NCBI RefSeq assembly: GCF_900243745.1
Contig: NZ_LT984798.1
Coordinates: 2,874,001 to 2,938,000 of the forward strand
DNA length: 64,000 nt
Origin: Desulfovibrio sp. G11
Lineage (GTDB): Bacteria > Desulfobacterota > Desulfovibrionia > Desulfovibrionales > Desulfovibrionaceae
Direction of reading: 5' to 3'
Shown: piece after piece, positions 1-7,723 of the stretch
How the letters are laid out: every line of letters starts with the position of its first letter
Position numbering within the stretch: the first letter of the stretch is position 1
The notes under the pieces: generated by a model
What the model saw: the letters and a program-made list of their open reading frames with translations, nothing else
Told to the model about the DNA's origin: nothing
Databases searched by the model: none
Program-made: the position numbers and the translations under genes

Positions 1-2
1 TT

Positions 3-800
3 ATGGACAATTTGCTCACAGCGTTGATATTGAGCATAGTTGAAGGGTTAACAGAATTCTTGCCGGTCTCGTCATCCGGCCACCTCATTCTTGCCGGCGA
101 TCTGCTCGGTTTTGTGGGGGAAAAAGCCGCCACCTTTGATGTCGTCATCCAGCTTGGCGCCATCATGGCTGTGGTGGTTCTCTACTGGAAGCGCTTCTGG
201 GGCCTTGTGCGGCCACAGCCGTATGCCCGCTTTGCCGGCAGACGCGGCATCGTTCTGCTCATGCTTACTTCGCTGCCCGCATGCATTCTGGGCCTACTGC
301 TGCACTCCTACATCAAGGAATATCTGTTTCGCCCGGCGACAGTGCTTATCGCTCTTGTGGTGGGGGCCATCTGCATGATTCTTGTGGAAAAACGCAAATT
401 CAAGCCCACCTGCATCAGCCTTGATGACATGACACCACGTCTGGCTCTGGGCATTGGCTGCTTTCAGTGCCTGGCCCTCTGGCCGGGCTTTTCACGTTCG
501 GCGGCCACCATTATGGGAGGCATGCTGCTGGGAGCCAAAAGGCCTTTGGCAGCGGAGTATTCCTTTATTGCGGCCGTGCCGATTATGGTTGCCGCCACTG
601 GATACGACCTGCTGAAAAATCTGAGTATGTTCACCGCTGCGGATATTCCCTTTTTTCTGGTAGGCATGATTGGTTCTTTTGTGTCTGCCCTTTTGGCGGT
701 AAAGGTTTTTGTGGCCCTGGTGGGACGGATGACACTGATTCCTTTTGCCTGCTATCGTTTGCTGATAGCGCCTTTTGTATATTATTTTATGGTGAATTAA
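3..800 (+). CDS. uppP: Undecaprenyl-diphosphatase UppP/BacA
   Basis: Inner-membrane enzyme that dephosphorylates undecaprenyl diphosphate, recycling the lipid carrier for peptidoglycan and other envelope polymers; extra activity is linked to bacitracin tolerance. The 265 residues match the family length. The first conserved region, EGLTEFLPVSSSGHL, lies near residues 14-28, and the second, PGFSRSAATIMGG, near 161-173; the acidic, Ser and Arg residues typical of the active site are present. Several hydrophobic segments fit the multi-pass fold. The ATG is at the very edge of the window, so its ribosome site cannot be seen and a slightly longer form is possible. It appears monocistronic here, since the next feature on this strand is a tRNA. 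Family assignment is secure. Confidence 0.95.
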   Translation: MDNLLTALILSIVEGLTEFLPVSSSGHLILAGDLLGFVGEKAATFDVVIQLGAIMAVVVLYWKRFWGLVRPQPYARFAGRRGIVLLMLTSLPACILGLLLHSYIKEYLFRPATVLIALVVGAICMILVEKRKFKPTCISLDDMTPRLALGIGCFQCLALWPGFSRSAATIMGGMLLGAKRPLAAEYSFIAAVPIMVAATGYDLLKNLSMFTAADIPFFLVGMIGSFVSALLAVKVFVALVGRMTLIPFACYRLLIAPFVYYFMVN

Positions 801-1096
801 CCGGCAGGTATCCCCCCCAAAAAATACTGTTTTGCGCCCGACGGGTGAAAAAATGCTGTGTGAGGCAGGGCATCTTGTAAAAATTGTGTACCGTGGGTGA
901 GGAGTACCCTGCAGGATGCTTCGCCGCGATACATTTGTGCTCTTCTGGAAAAGCAGCAGGTCTGAAGCCAAAAAGCGTTGCGTAAAGATAAAAATGCAGG
1001 AAAAACGAATAGGCACAGATAATTGGGCAAATTTTGCTTGCCAATCCTGACCAAATCTTATATTTAGATCGTCGCGCCGCTTGAGGGCGAACGTAC
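801..1096. other. Intergenic region without a recognised gene
   Basis: About 300 bases between uppP and tRNA-Met. Open frames here have no recognisable protein features. The last 70 bases are AT-richer (TTATATTT near 1059) and probably hold the tRNA promoter, but I could not assign clean -35 and -10 boxes. Confidence 0.5.
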
Positions 1097-1173
1097 GGCA
1101 AGGTAGCTCAGTTGGTTAGAGCATGCGGTTCATACCCGCAGTGTCGGGGGTTCAAATCCCTCCCTTGCTACCA
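1097..1173 (+). tRNA. tRNA-Met (anticodon CAT)
   Basis: A full cloverleaf can be drawn. The acceptor arm GGCAAGG pairs with CCTTGCT (first pair G-U), the D stem is GCTC/GAGC, and the anticodon stem TGCGG/CCGCA encloses TTCATAC with anticodon CAT. The T loop is TTCAAAT and CCA is encoded. The anticodon stem lacks the three G-C pairs of initiators, so this is an elongator tRNA-Met, or possibly a tRNA-Ile2 that reads AUA after lysidine modification. An integrase gene lies directly downstream, so the tRNA 3' end is the likely attachment site of the element that brought it. Confidence 0.95.
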
Positions 1174-1184
1174 AAAAACATACT

Positions 1185-1222
1185 AAAGACTTCCTGGGAA
1201 TACCAGGAAGTCTTTGTTTTTT
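1185..1222 (+). terminator. Rho-independent terminator after tRNA-Met
   Basis: Perfect 13-bp stem (AAAGACTTCCTGG with its complement), a 5-nt loop GAATA and a following G plus T6 run. It sits 11 bases after the tRNA CCA end. Confidence 0.9.
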
Positions 1223-1287
1223 ATGATGTTACAGAGTTTTTTGTTCCTGTAAATTCCAATGTAATCCTCTGAAATCCTACCTACCTT

Positions 1288-1337
1288 GACGGTATCTTTG
1301 ACGGTATAGTATAGTTCTTACAAAAGGAGATACCGTC
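1288..1337 (+). promoter_or_regulatory. Three GACGGTAT boxes before the integrase gene
   Basis: GACGGTAT occurs twice in direct orientation (1288-1295 and 1300-1307, 12-bp pitch) and once inverted as ATACCGTC (1330-1337), directly abutting the integrase ATG and the AAAGGAG ribosome site. The arrangement suggests an operator for autoregulation or arm-type integrase sites. The repeats are seen; the role is inferred. Confidence 0.55.
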
Positions 1338-1868
1338 ATGGCTCTTACTGATACCACCATTAAGAACGCCAAGCCCAAAGATAAAGACTATAAACTCACA
1401 GATGAAAAGGGCATGTATCTCCTTGTCGCAAGGTCTGGAGGTAAATATTTCAGGCTTGATTATCGCTTTGCTGGAAAACGTAAAACTTTCGCTCTTGGCG
1501 TATACCCCGAAACTTCCTTAAAAGAAGCCAGGGTAGAACGTGATGAGGCAAGAAAACTTCTTGCTAATAACATTGACCCCTTAGAAGAGAAAAAATCTAA
1601 AAAAGTCCAGCTCATTGCTGAGACGACTAATACCTTCGAAGCTATTGCCAATGAATGGTTTGAGAAGATGAGAAGTAAATGGACTGGCTACTATGCTGAA
1701 AAAAAATGGGGTTCCCTAAAAAAAGATGTTTTCCCATCCCTTGGGGCTAAGCCAATCAAAAGCATAACCCCCGGTGATGTTCGTGCGATTTTAGACAGCA
1801 TACAGGCAAGAGGAGCTATTGATATTGCTCACCGAGTAAAAGGTATTTGTGCATTGCTGTCCGGCTAA
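1338..1868 (+). pseudogene. Tyrosine integrase, 3' truncated (P4/DUF4102 type)
   Basis: N-terminal part of a tRNA-targeting tyrosine recombinase. The opening residues (MALTDTTIKNAKPK, then a GGKYFRLDYRFAGKRKTFALG core) are the DUF4102 DNA-binding domain of P4-type integrases. The start of the core-binding domain follows from about residue 95. Family members are about 400 residues; here only about 171 genuine codons remain before an IS4-family element begins at 1852, and the last few codons come from the IS. The catalytic R-H-R-Y part is absent, so the protein cannot recombine. Its position beside tRNA-Met fits integration at the tRNA 3' end. I found no second copy of the tRNA end in the window. 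Confidence 0.88.
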
Positions 1869-3111
1869 GGGGTAACAAAAAAGTCCAAAATCTCAGCAGT
1901 ATGTGGTATAAGAAGTTACCACAACAACTTGCCACACAAGGAGATTTTGGACTTGAGCCATCATACTACACTCTTCTCTCAACTGCTATCCCTGATACCG
2001 GGACATGTTTTTGAAAAACTCGAACGCAAGCACAAAACTGGCCGCTCTTCACGCCAATTTGGATTCAAGGAGCAATTCACCGTCATGGCCTTTATCCAAC
2101 TCGCTGCAAGGCGCTCTTTACGCGATGGGCTTCGCGCCTTGGAGGCGGCCAAGAGACGGCTGTATCACCTCGGCTTGAAATCAGTAGCGCGTTCCACGGT
2201 TGCCGATGCCAACAATTCAAGGCCTGTGGAATTTTTCAAAGACCTGTTCGCTGAAATGTATGGCCTGTGCCATCTTCGTGCGCCTCGTCACAAATTCCGC
2301 TTCAAGTGCAAGCTGTACAGCATGGACGCCACCACCATCAGCCTATGCCTGTCCATCTTTCCCTGGGCGTCGTTCCGGCGGAACAAGGCTGGCGTGAAAG
2401 TAAATACCGTGCTTGACCACGATGGCTACATTCCCGCTTTTCTCGATATCAACAATGCCAAAACCCACGAAAGCCGCATGGCCAAAAGTCTTTCATTGCC
2501 AAAGGGTTCCATCGTCACCTTCGATAAAGGCTATATCTGCTATTCCTGGTTTCGCATGTTGACCGCGAAGGGCATTTTCTTCGTAACCCGACTGAAGAGC
2601 AATGCTGCCTATAAGCTCGTTGATCGCCGCGCCGTAGACCGGAAAACCGGGGTCACGTCCGATCACATCATTGACGTGAGCAGCCGGGGAAAAACCACTC
2701 GTCTACGCAGAATCGGCTATCGCGATGCGAAAACCGGCAAACGGTACGAATTTTTGACCAACCATTTCCGCCTGTCCGCCAAGACAATTGCTGATATCTA
2801 TAAAGAACGCTGGCAAATTGAAATATTCTTCCGCGAAGTCAAACAAAATCTGCATATTAAAAGCTTTGTCGGGCGCTCGGAGAATGCGGTGCACATCCAG
2901 ATTTATACGGCCCTGACCGTGTATTTACTCCTGGCCTATCAGAAATTCCTGAGCAAGCTTGGGCTGTCGGTGCAACAACTCTTCGAGCTCATTTGCTTGA
3001 ATCTGTTCGGCAAGGATTCTCTGGAAGAACTTCTGAATCCACGAAGACGAAAAACTATAAACACCTATAGTTATAGCCTGTTAGCTATGGGTGCTTAACC
3101 GGACAACATTG
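1852..3111 (+). mobile_element. IS4-family insertion sequence, copy 1 (no target duplication)
   Basis: A 1,260-bp element with imperfect terminal inverted repeats, CATTGCTGTCCGG at the left and the complement of CAATGTTGTCCGG at the right. It has the same length as the copy at 20925-22184 and encodes an identical transposase. The flanking bases, GTATTTGTG on the left and ATCTATGAC on the right, do not match, so this copy lacks the 9-bp duplication seen at the other copy. Each side joins a truncated gene (integrase and EAL protein), which points to a deletion or recombination at the element. Confidence 0.92.
1953..3098 (+). CDS. IS4-family transposase, copy 1
   Basis: DDE transposase that cuts and pastes the surrounding element. 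The first catalytic Asp is in SMDATTISLCLS, the second in IVTFDKGY, and the IS4 signature Y-x2-R-x3-E-x6-K is in YKERWQIEIFFREVK. The frame stays open from a TTG at 1929, but AAGGAG at 1938-1943 is placed to serve a TTG at 1953 (M-SHHTTLFSQ), which matches how relatives begin, giving 381 residues. Protein identical to the second copy, and no frameshift, so it should be active. The N-terminal part resembles the DUF4372 domain found in this group. Confidence 0.9.
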   Translation: MSHHTTLFSQLLSLIPGHVFEKLERKHKTGRSSRQFGFKEQFTVMAFIQLAARRSLRDGLRALEAAKRRLYHLGLKSVARSTVADANNSRPVEFFKDLFAEMYGLCHLRAPRHKFRFKCKLYSMDATTISLCLSIFPWASFRRNKAGVKVNTVLDHDGYIPAFLDINNAKTHESRMAKSLSLPKGSIVTFDKGYICYSWFRMLTAKGIFFVTRLKSNAAYKLVDRRAVDRKTGVTSDHIIDVSSRGKTTRLRRIGYRDAKTGKRYEFLTNHFRLSAKTIADIYKERWQIEIFFREVKQNLHIKSFVGRSENAVHIQIYTALTVYLLLAYQKFLSKLGLSVQQLFELICLNLFGKDSLEELLNPRRRKTINTYSYSLLAMGA

Positions 3112-3561
3112 ATCTATGACCTCGGCGACAGAGTGTCCCAAACAATCAAGCTTGATAATATCAATATACGGGAAGATATCCTTATAACTGGGGTTGCCTA
3201 CAAAATCATCAAGGGCAATCATGTAACCTTCTGCCTTTAATTCCCTGAGGCGCTCCACCAGTTTTGGAGTGACAGGGACGTTTTCCAGAATTTCGATAAC
3301 TGTTTTCTGGGGAGGCAGCGCCAGTGGAAAGCGCTGGAAAATCAGTTTTTCAGTGAAATTGATGCATAGTTTGATGTTGTCGGGGAGTCCCGATGTGGCA
3401 CGTAAAAATCCATCAGAGGCTACCAGCATGGTGGCCGCATCGGGATTATCAATTATTGCCGCATGTTCAGAAAGCCCAGTGCGAAAAAGCAGCTCAAAGG
3501 CCCAAAGCTTACCGGAATGGTCAAAAATAGGTTGGCGTGCAACAAAAAAATCTTTGAGCAT
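3112..3561 (-). pseudogene. EAL-domain (YuxH/HDOD-type) protein, 3' truncated
   Basis: N-terminal part of a cyclic-di-GMP-type EAL protein. It starts MLKDFFVARQPIFD followed by WAFELLFRTG, the EAL motif variant of YuxH-like proteins that carry an EAL domain followed by HDOD. Later EAL landmarks ENVPVT, ALDDFVGN and IIKLD are recognisable up to about residue 140. The reading frame then enters the IS4 element and stops at 3085 after about eight IS-encoded residues. Family members are around 400 residues, so the end of the EAL domain and all of HDOD are lost. Signalling activity is unlikely. Confidence 0.8.
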
Positions 3562-3582
3562 ACCTATCTCACCCTGTTAATT

Positions 3583-3624
3583 AGGTAGTTGGCAATCTCC
3601 TATTTGGGGGATTACCAACTACCT
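3583..3624. repeat. 18-bp imperfect inverted repeat
   Basis: AGGTAGTTGGCAATCTCC pairs with GGGGATTACCAACTACCT with two mismatches around a 6-nt loop, just upstream of the truncated EAL gene start. It could be a cruciform, an operator or a relic element end. Confidence 0.5.
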
Positions 3625-3696
3625 TCAAGTAGAAGCTGGACAATTATGCATTTTTCAGATTCTGAATAATGCTAGTGAGTTCTTGTGCCTGGATAG

Positions 3697-4113
3697 CCAA
3701 ATCTGATACAGCCCGGATTTGGAGTAAGCCTGCGAACCGCCAGAAAATGGATGAAGCGATACCGTGAAGGAGGTCTTGCTTCTTTAGCAGACGCCTCTTC
3801 CCGGCCTCGACATTGCAGAAATCGGCTGACGGAGCTGGACGTTTCCAGAATTTTTGAGTTGCGGAAAAAGCGACAGACTGGCGACGCAATCGCATTACGC
3901 CTTGGCCTGTGCCGCAGCACTGTGTTTCGTGCCTTGCGCAGACTCGGCTGCTCCCGGCTTTCTTCTTTGGAAGAAAAAGAGCCGGTACAGCGTTATCAAT
4001 GGGCGAAGCCGGGGCAGATGCTTCATCTGGACATCAAGTGTCTCGGCAAGATTTGGAGACGGCAGCGTTACAGCGTGTATTTCCAGCATAAAAGGTGTTC
4101 TGCGTACCTGTAA
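3697..4113 (+). pseudogene. IS481-type transposase remnant
   Basis: Remnant of an IS481-family transposase. In one frame it reads GVSLRTARKWMKRYREGGLA (from about 3721), then SRPRHCRNRLTELD, RLGLCRSTVFRALRRLGCSRL and QRYQWAKPGQMLHLDIKCLGKI. This is the helix-turn-helix part and the entry to the DDE core in normal IS481 order. The frame lacks a good start upstream (stop at 3694) and stops at 4111-4113, before the remaining acidic residues. About 140 of roughly 320 residues are left, so it is inactive. No terminal repeats were identified. Confidence 0.75.
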
Positions 4114-4318
4114 ATACTCCAGTTGTGTAGACCGAGAAAGGAGAAGAGGCAGATAATTGTGTAAAAAGATTCCTCCCGTGTGCACTATTTATGTCTTATG
4201 GATGTTTTTGATTTTTTTCATATGTCCCTTTGACGGTTTGGCCTTTCAGGCAGTATAAAAGGTCGGAGAAAAACCGGCAAAAAGAAGTGGGGATATTATG
4301 AGAGCAAAAGAGTGGAAC
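4114..4318. other. Gene-free stretch after the transposase remnant
   Basis: About 200 bases without a credible gene; probably decayed mobile-element sequence up to the tRNA-Lys terminator. Confidence 0.4.
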
Positions 4319-4352
4319 AAAAAAGAGGTTACAGATTCCTCCGTAACCTCTT
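4319..4352 (-). terminator. Terminator of tRNA-Lys
   Basis: On the minus strand AGAGGTTAC, a 10-nt loop and GTAACCTCT are followed by a T6 run, 10 bases beyond the tRNA CCA end. Confidence 0.88.
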
Positions 4353-4361
4353 ATTGCTCTC

Positions 4362-4437
<76 letters not shown>

Positions 4438-4520
4438 GCATTGCGTGAAAAGGGGTTTACGCTTATGGGTGCCAACTGTCAAGCAATTTTGAAAAAAAAT
4501 AGAAAGAAAGAGTTAATATT

Positions 4521-6536
4521 GTGAAATTAAAGGATTTTTATTTAATAAAGGTTTTCAGGGCATACAGGTTTTCTACAGCCCTGTGGCTGATACCCCTGTG
4601 TATCAGCTTGTTTCTTTTTGTCTTTTTTTCCCGGGCAGAGGCTGAAAGCCTCTCGGGTCGCTTTGAAACCGCAGCGGAAGGCGGCAATCTCATAGGAGCC
4701 TTGCACCTGACCCTGCCGCAGGGTTTTCATGCTTATGCGCACGACCCCGGCGATGCGGGCCGCCCTACAACACTGCGCTTCAGCGTTGACGGCGGCGCGC
4801 CGCAGGCCGTGTGGTATCCTGAAGGCGCTGTACAGCGGGATTTTTATGATCCTTCGGCCACAATTTTTGTTTATGAGAGCGAGGTAACGCTCTATGTGCT
4901 TTTGCCCGCAGCCGATGCAGGCAAGACCTATACTGCTGATGTGAGCATGCTGCTCTGCTCGACACGCAACTGTATGCCCGTCAACCAGCAGTTTCAGGGC
5001 GTGGTTCCCCGGGCAGACCTGCCCCTTGCCGATGTGCCCTGGGCGGCACGGTGGCGCGGGCTGAAAAAACAGCCACCCAGATTTTTTGAAGGTGGGACCG
5101 CACAGGCGCTGCCCGCTTTTGGCACGGGCTCTTCCTTGGCAGCCGGTTCAGATCAGGTTCCGGCCGAAGGGCAGGGCAGCGTGTCCTCCGACGGAAAGTC
5201 TGAAGGCATAGCCCGCTGGCTGGCAGCCCAGAACGGTGAGGCTGCCCCTGCGAGTGATAAGAAACTTGAAGAAGAAAAAGGGCAAAAAGCCCTGCCGCCG
5301 CCCGATGGCTTTGTAAGCCTGACGCCTCGCTATATGGATGAATCAATGGAGATATCAGGACTTGGCAAAGCTCTGCTATTCGGCATTCTGGCCGGCCTGC
5401 TGCTCAATGCCATGCCCTGTGTGCTGCCCGTGCTTACTTTTAAGGTCAGCGGTCTTCTCATGGTAGGCGGCTACGACAAGGAAGGGTTGAAAAATTTCAG
5501 ACGGCATAACATCTGCTTTGCCGCGGGGGTCATGACGCTGTTCAGCGCCCTCGCCCTGGTGCTCGGGCTTGCGGATCTGATGTGGGGGCAATTGTACCAG
5601 AGTCAGCCTGTTCTGCTTGTCATGCTGCTGCTGGTATTTCTCATGGGCCTTTCCATGCTGGGTGTTTTTACCCTGCCCGTCATAGACCTGAAAACCGGCA
5701 CAAATACCAAGAATCCCTGCCTTCAGGCCTACTTTACGGGACTTGTCTCCACCTTTCTGGCTACGCCATGCAGCGGACCCCTTTTGGGGGGCGTGCTTGG
5801 CTGGGCCTTCACCCAGCCCCTCATGGTGGTTGTGGTGGTTTTCTGGGCAGTTGGCCTGGGCATGGCCCTGCCGTATGTCCTGTTCAGCATCTGGCCTGTG
5901 CTGGCGCGTATTTTGCCCAAACCCGGCGCGTGGATGCATGTTTTTGAAAGGGTTGTGGGCTTTTTTCTGCTGGGTACGGCCCTGTATCTGCTCTCCATCC
6001 TGCCTGTGGAAAAGCACATGCAGGTGCTGAGCGTTCTGCTGGTTGTGGCCCTGTGTGCATGGCTGTGGGGCCAGTTTTGCGGCATATCGGCACCGCCTCT
6101 GCGCCGCCGTGTTGTAGGCCTTGTTTCTCTTGGCCTGCTGCTGGCCTCCTTTGTCTGGGTGCTGCGTCCCGTGGCGCCTTTGCCGCAGTGGCGTGATTTT
6201 ACTCCGCAAACATTTGAAGCAACCCTGGGGCATAAGCCCATGCTGCTGGAATTTACTGCCGACTGGTGCCCGAACTGCAAGTTTATGGAGGCTACCGTGC
6301 TGACGGATGAACGCTTGCGCCGCTTGCAGGCCCGCTACGGTATGGAGCTTGTGCGGGTGGATCTGACCAATGCCAATGCCTATGCTGTGCGGCTTCTGGA
6401 GGCCCTGGGCAGCAAAAGCATCCCGCTTACGGCGCTGTTTCCCGCAGGAAGCGAGGCCACTGCCCCCCTGGTGCTCCGCGATGTGTACGGAGGCGAAACG
6501 CTGGAACGCGCTTTGGGTGAAGCATTCGGGAAGTAA
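4521..6536 (+). CDS. dsbD: DsbD-type thiol:disulfide interchange protein
   Basis: Carries electrons from cytoplasmic thioredoxin across the inner membrane to periplasmic thiol proteins such as disulfide isomerases and cytochrome c maturation factors. The 671 residues show the three DsbD parts in order. After a signal anchor (residues about 18-42) comes the periplasmic alpha domain with Cys146 and Cys151 (CSTRNC). The multi-pass CcdA-like domain has Cys300 (MPCVLPV) and Cys417 (TPCSGP). The C-terminal thioredoxin domain has CPNC at 583-586. All six redox cysteines are present. A proline- and lysine-rich linker of about 100 residues separates alpha from the membrane part. The start lies 12 bases after an AAGAAAGAG run. 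High c-type cytochrome demand in Desulfovibrio fits the role. Confidence 0.93.
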   Translation: MKLKDFYLIKVFRAYRFSTALWLIPLCISLFLFVFFSRAEAESLSGRFETAAEGGNLIGALHLTLPQGFHAYAHDPGDAGRPTTLRFSVDGGAPQAVWYPEGAVQRDFYDPSATIFVYESEVTLYVLLPAADAGKTYTADVSMLLCSTRNCMPVNQQFQGVVPRADLPLADVPWAARWRGLKKQPPRFFEGGTAQALPAFGTGSSLAAGSDQVPAEGQGSVSSDGKSEGIARWLAAQNGEAAPASDKKLEEEKGQKALPPPDGFVSLTPRYMDESMEISGLGKALLFGILAGLLLNAMPCVLPVLTFKVSGLLMVGGYDKEGLKNFRRHNICFAAGVMTLFSALALVLGLADLMWGQLYQSQPVLLVMLLLVFLMGLSMLGVFTLPVIDLKTGTNTKNPCLQAYFTGLVSTFLATPCSGPLLGGVLGWAFTQPLMVVVVVFWAVGLGMALPYVLFSIWPVLARILPKPGAWMHVFERVVGFFLLGTALYLLSILPVEKHMQVLSVLLVVALCAWLWGQFCGISAPPLRRRVVGLVSLGLLLASFVWVLRPVAPLPQWRDFTPQTFEATLGHKPMLLEFTADWCPNCKFMEATVLTDERLRRLQARYGMELVRVDLTNANAYAVRLLEALGSKSIPLTALFPAGSEATAPLVLRDVYGGETLERALGEAFGK

Positions 6537-6670
6537 TGGATTTTTTTCCGGTAGGCCTATGGTGCTTTACCAATCAGCCGATAAGGCATAGTATGTAAAA
6601 AGGCGTGGGCCGGCGGTATTCTCTTCGGCCTTTGTACAGGTTGAACTGCTGGTTGCAACAAGGAGCGCAC

Positions 6671-7147
6671 ATGGATTTGAATCAGAAAAAGCAGGAAGAC
6701 GAACTTCTGCAACTGGTGACGTTCAGCATCGGTGAAGAGGAGTTTGGGGTAAATATCCTGAAGGTGCAGGAGATCATCCGCACTATGGAAATTACCAAAG
6801 TACCCCGCGCTCCCGAATTTGTGGAAGGCGTCATCAATTTGCGCGGCAAGGTTATCCCCATCATTGATCTGCGGCGGCGTTTCGGGCTTGCCTCCAAGGC
6901 GCACGACAAGAATACGCGGATCATTGTTATTGAAATCAACAATATTATCGTGGGCTTTGTGGTCGATGCCGTTTCCGAGGTACTGCGTATTCCCGCGAGC
7001 ACGGTGGAGCCGCCGCCGCCCGTAGTGGCCGGGGTGGATTCGGATTACATCAGTGGCGTGGGCAAGCTGCAGGACCGTCTGCTCATCATGCTTGACCTCG
7101 ACAAACTGCTTTCCAATGACGACATGGACATGCTCGGCGGCATCTAG
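6671..7147 (+). CDS. cheW: Chemotaxis coupling protein CheW
   Basis: Adaptor that links chemoreceptors to the kinase CheA. The product has 158 residues with the full CheW fold: LVTFSIGEEEFGVNILKVQEIIR, then VINLRGKVIPIIDLRRRFGL, then the closing DRLLIMLDLDKLL. I chose the ATG at 6671 because AAGGAGCGCAC stands directly upstream; an open frame reaching back to 6605 has no ribosome site. It is a single gene with no cheA or receptor beside it, so it probably serves a chemosensory cluster elsewhere. A terminator follows. Confidence 0.95.
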   Translation: MDLNQKKQEDELLQLVTFSIGEEEFGVNILKVQEIIRTMEITKVPRAPEFVEGVINLRGKVIPIIDLRRRFGLASKAHDKNTRIIVIEINNIIVGFVVDAVSEVLRIPASTVEPPPPVVAGVDSDYISGVGKLQDRLLIMLDLDKLLSNDDMDMLGGI

Positions 7148-7182
7148 CCCCACTGTCCGGACAAAAAATTGCGGAATATTAC

Positions 7183-7213
7183 AGGGTGGGGGCTGCGGCT
7201 CCTGCCCTTTTTT
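7183..7213 (+). terminator. Terminator after cheW
   Basis: AGGG-T-GGGGGC, loop TGCG, GCTCCT-G-CCCT and then a T6 run, 35 bases after the cheW stop. The stem has one mismatch and one wobble pair. Confidence 0.6.
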
Positions 7214-7430
7214 CATGCAGCATGATGCTTGCAAGCCGTTCGGCTTGCGGCGTGAATGACAACCGTGCACGCGGCATGTTGGCGTTCCGGTGCTGAACCA
7301 CGCCAAAAACAGCAACGTTGTTTTATGAGTAAGGCGCCAGAAAAACCGACTCCTGAACCTGTAAAGTCCCCGTAAAGTAGGTCCATTGCCAAGTAGAGAC
7401 TTCTGGCCCAAAATGGGACAGGAGTTTTGA

Positions 7431-7697
7431 ATGCGCAAAACGAAGTTCAGCGAGTACCAGATCGTCAAGATCTTGAAGGCAGTGGAAGGCGGACGGACTG
7501 TCGTCGATGTCTGCCGCGAGCACGGCGTGAGCAGCGCCACGTACTACAAGTGGAAGTCAAAGTATGGCGGCATGGAGGCATCCGATATCCAACGGATGAA
7601 GGATCTCGAAGCGGAGAACCGCAAGCTCAAGCAGATGTTCGCCGACCTCAGCCTGGAAAACATGGCGCTCAAGGATGTGATCGAAAAAAAACTCTGA
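7431..7697 (+). CDS. IS3-family transposase OrfA
   Basis: DNA-binding subunit of the element. The 88 residues open with a helix-turn-helix (SEYQIVKILKAVEGG, then VCREHGVSSATYYKWKSKYGG) and end in a leucine-zipper-like coil (LEAENRKLKQMFADLSLENMALKD). The ATG follows GGAGTTTTGA. The 3' end runs into AAAAAAA at 7684-7690, a slippery string where a -1 shift would join OrfB and make the full OrfAB transposase, as is standard for IS3 elements. Confidence 0.92.
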   Translation: MRKTKFSEYQIVKILKAVEGGRTVVDVCREHGVSSATYYKWKSKYGGMEASDIQRMKDLEAENRKLKQMFADLSLENMALKDVIEKKL

Positions 7698-7723
7698 GGC
7701 CAGTTCAACGCAAGGAATTTGTC

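Noticed and set aside
5376-6233. A 285-codon frame antisense to dsbD
   Set aside because: Rich in Gln, His and Lys, the mirror of a GC-rich membrane protein; no domain and no start signal.
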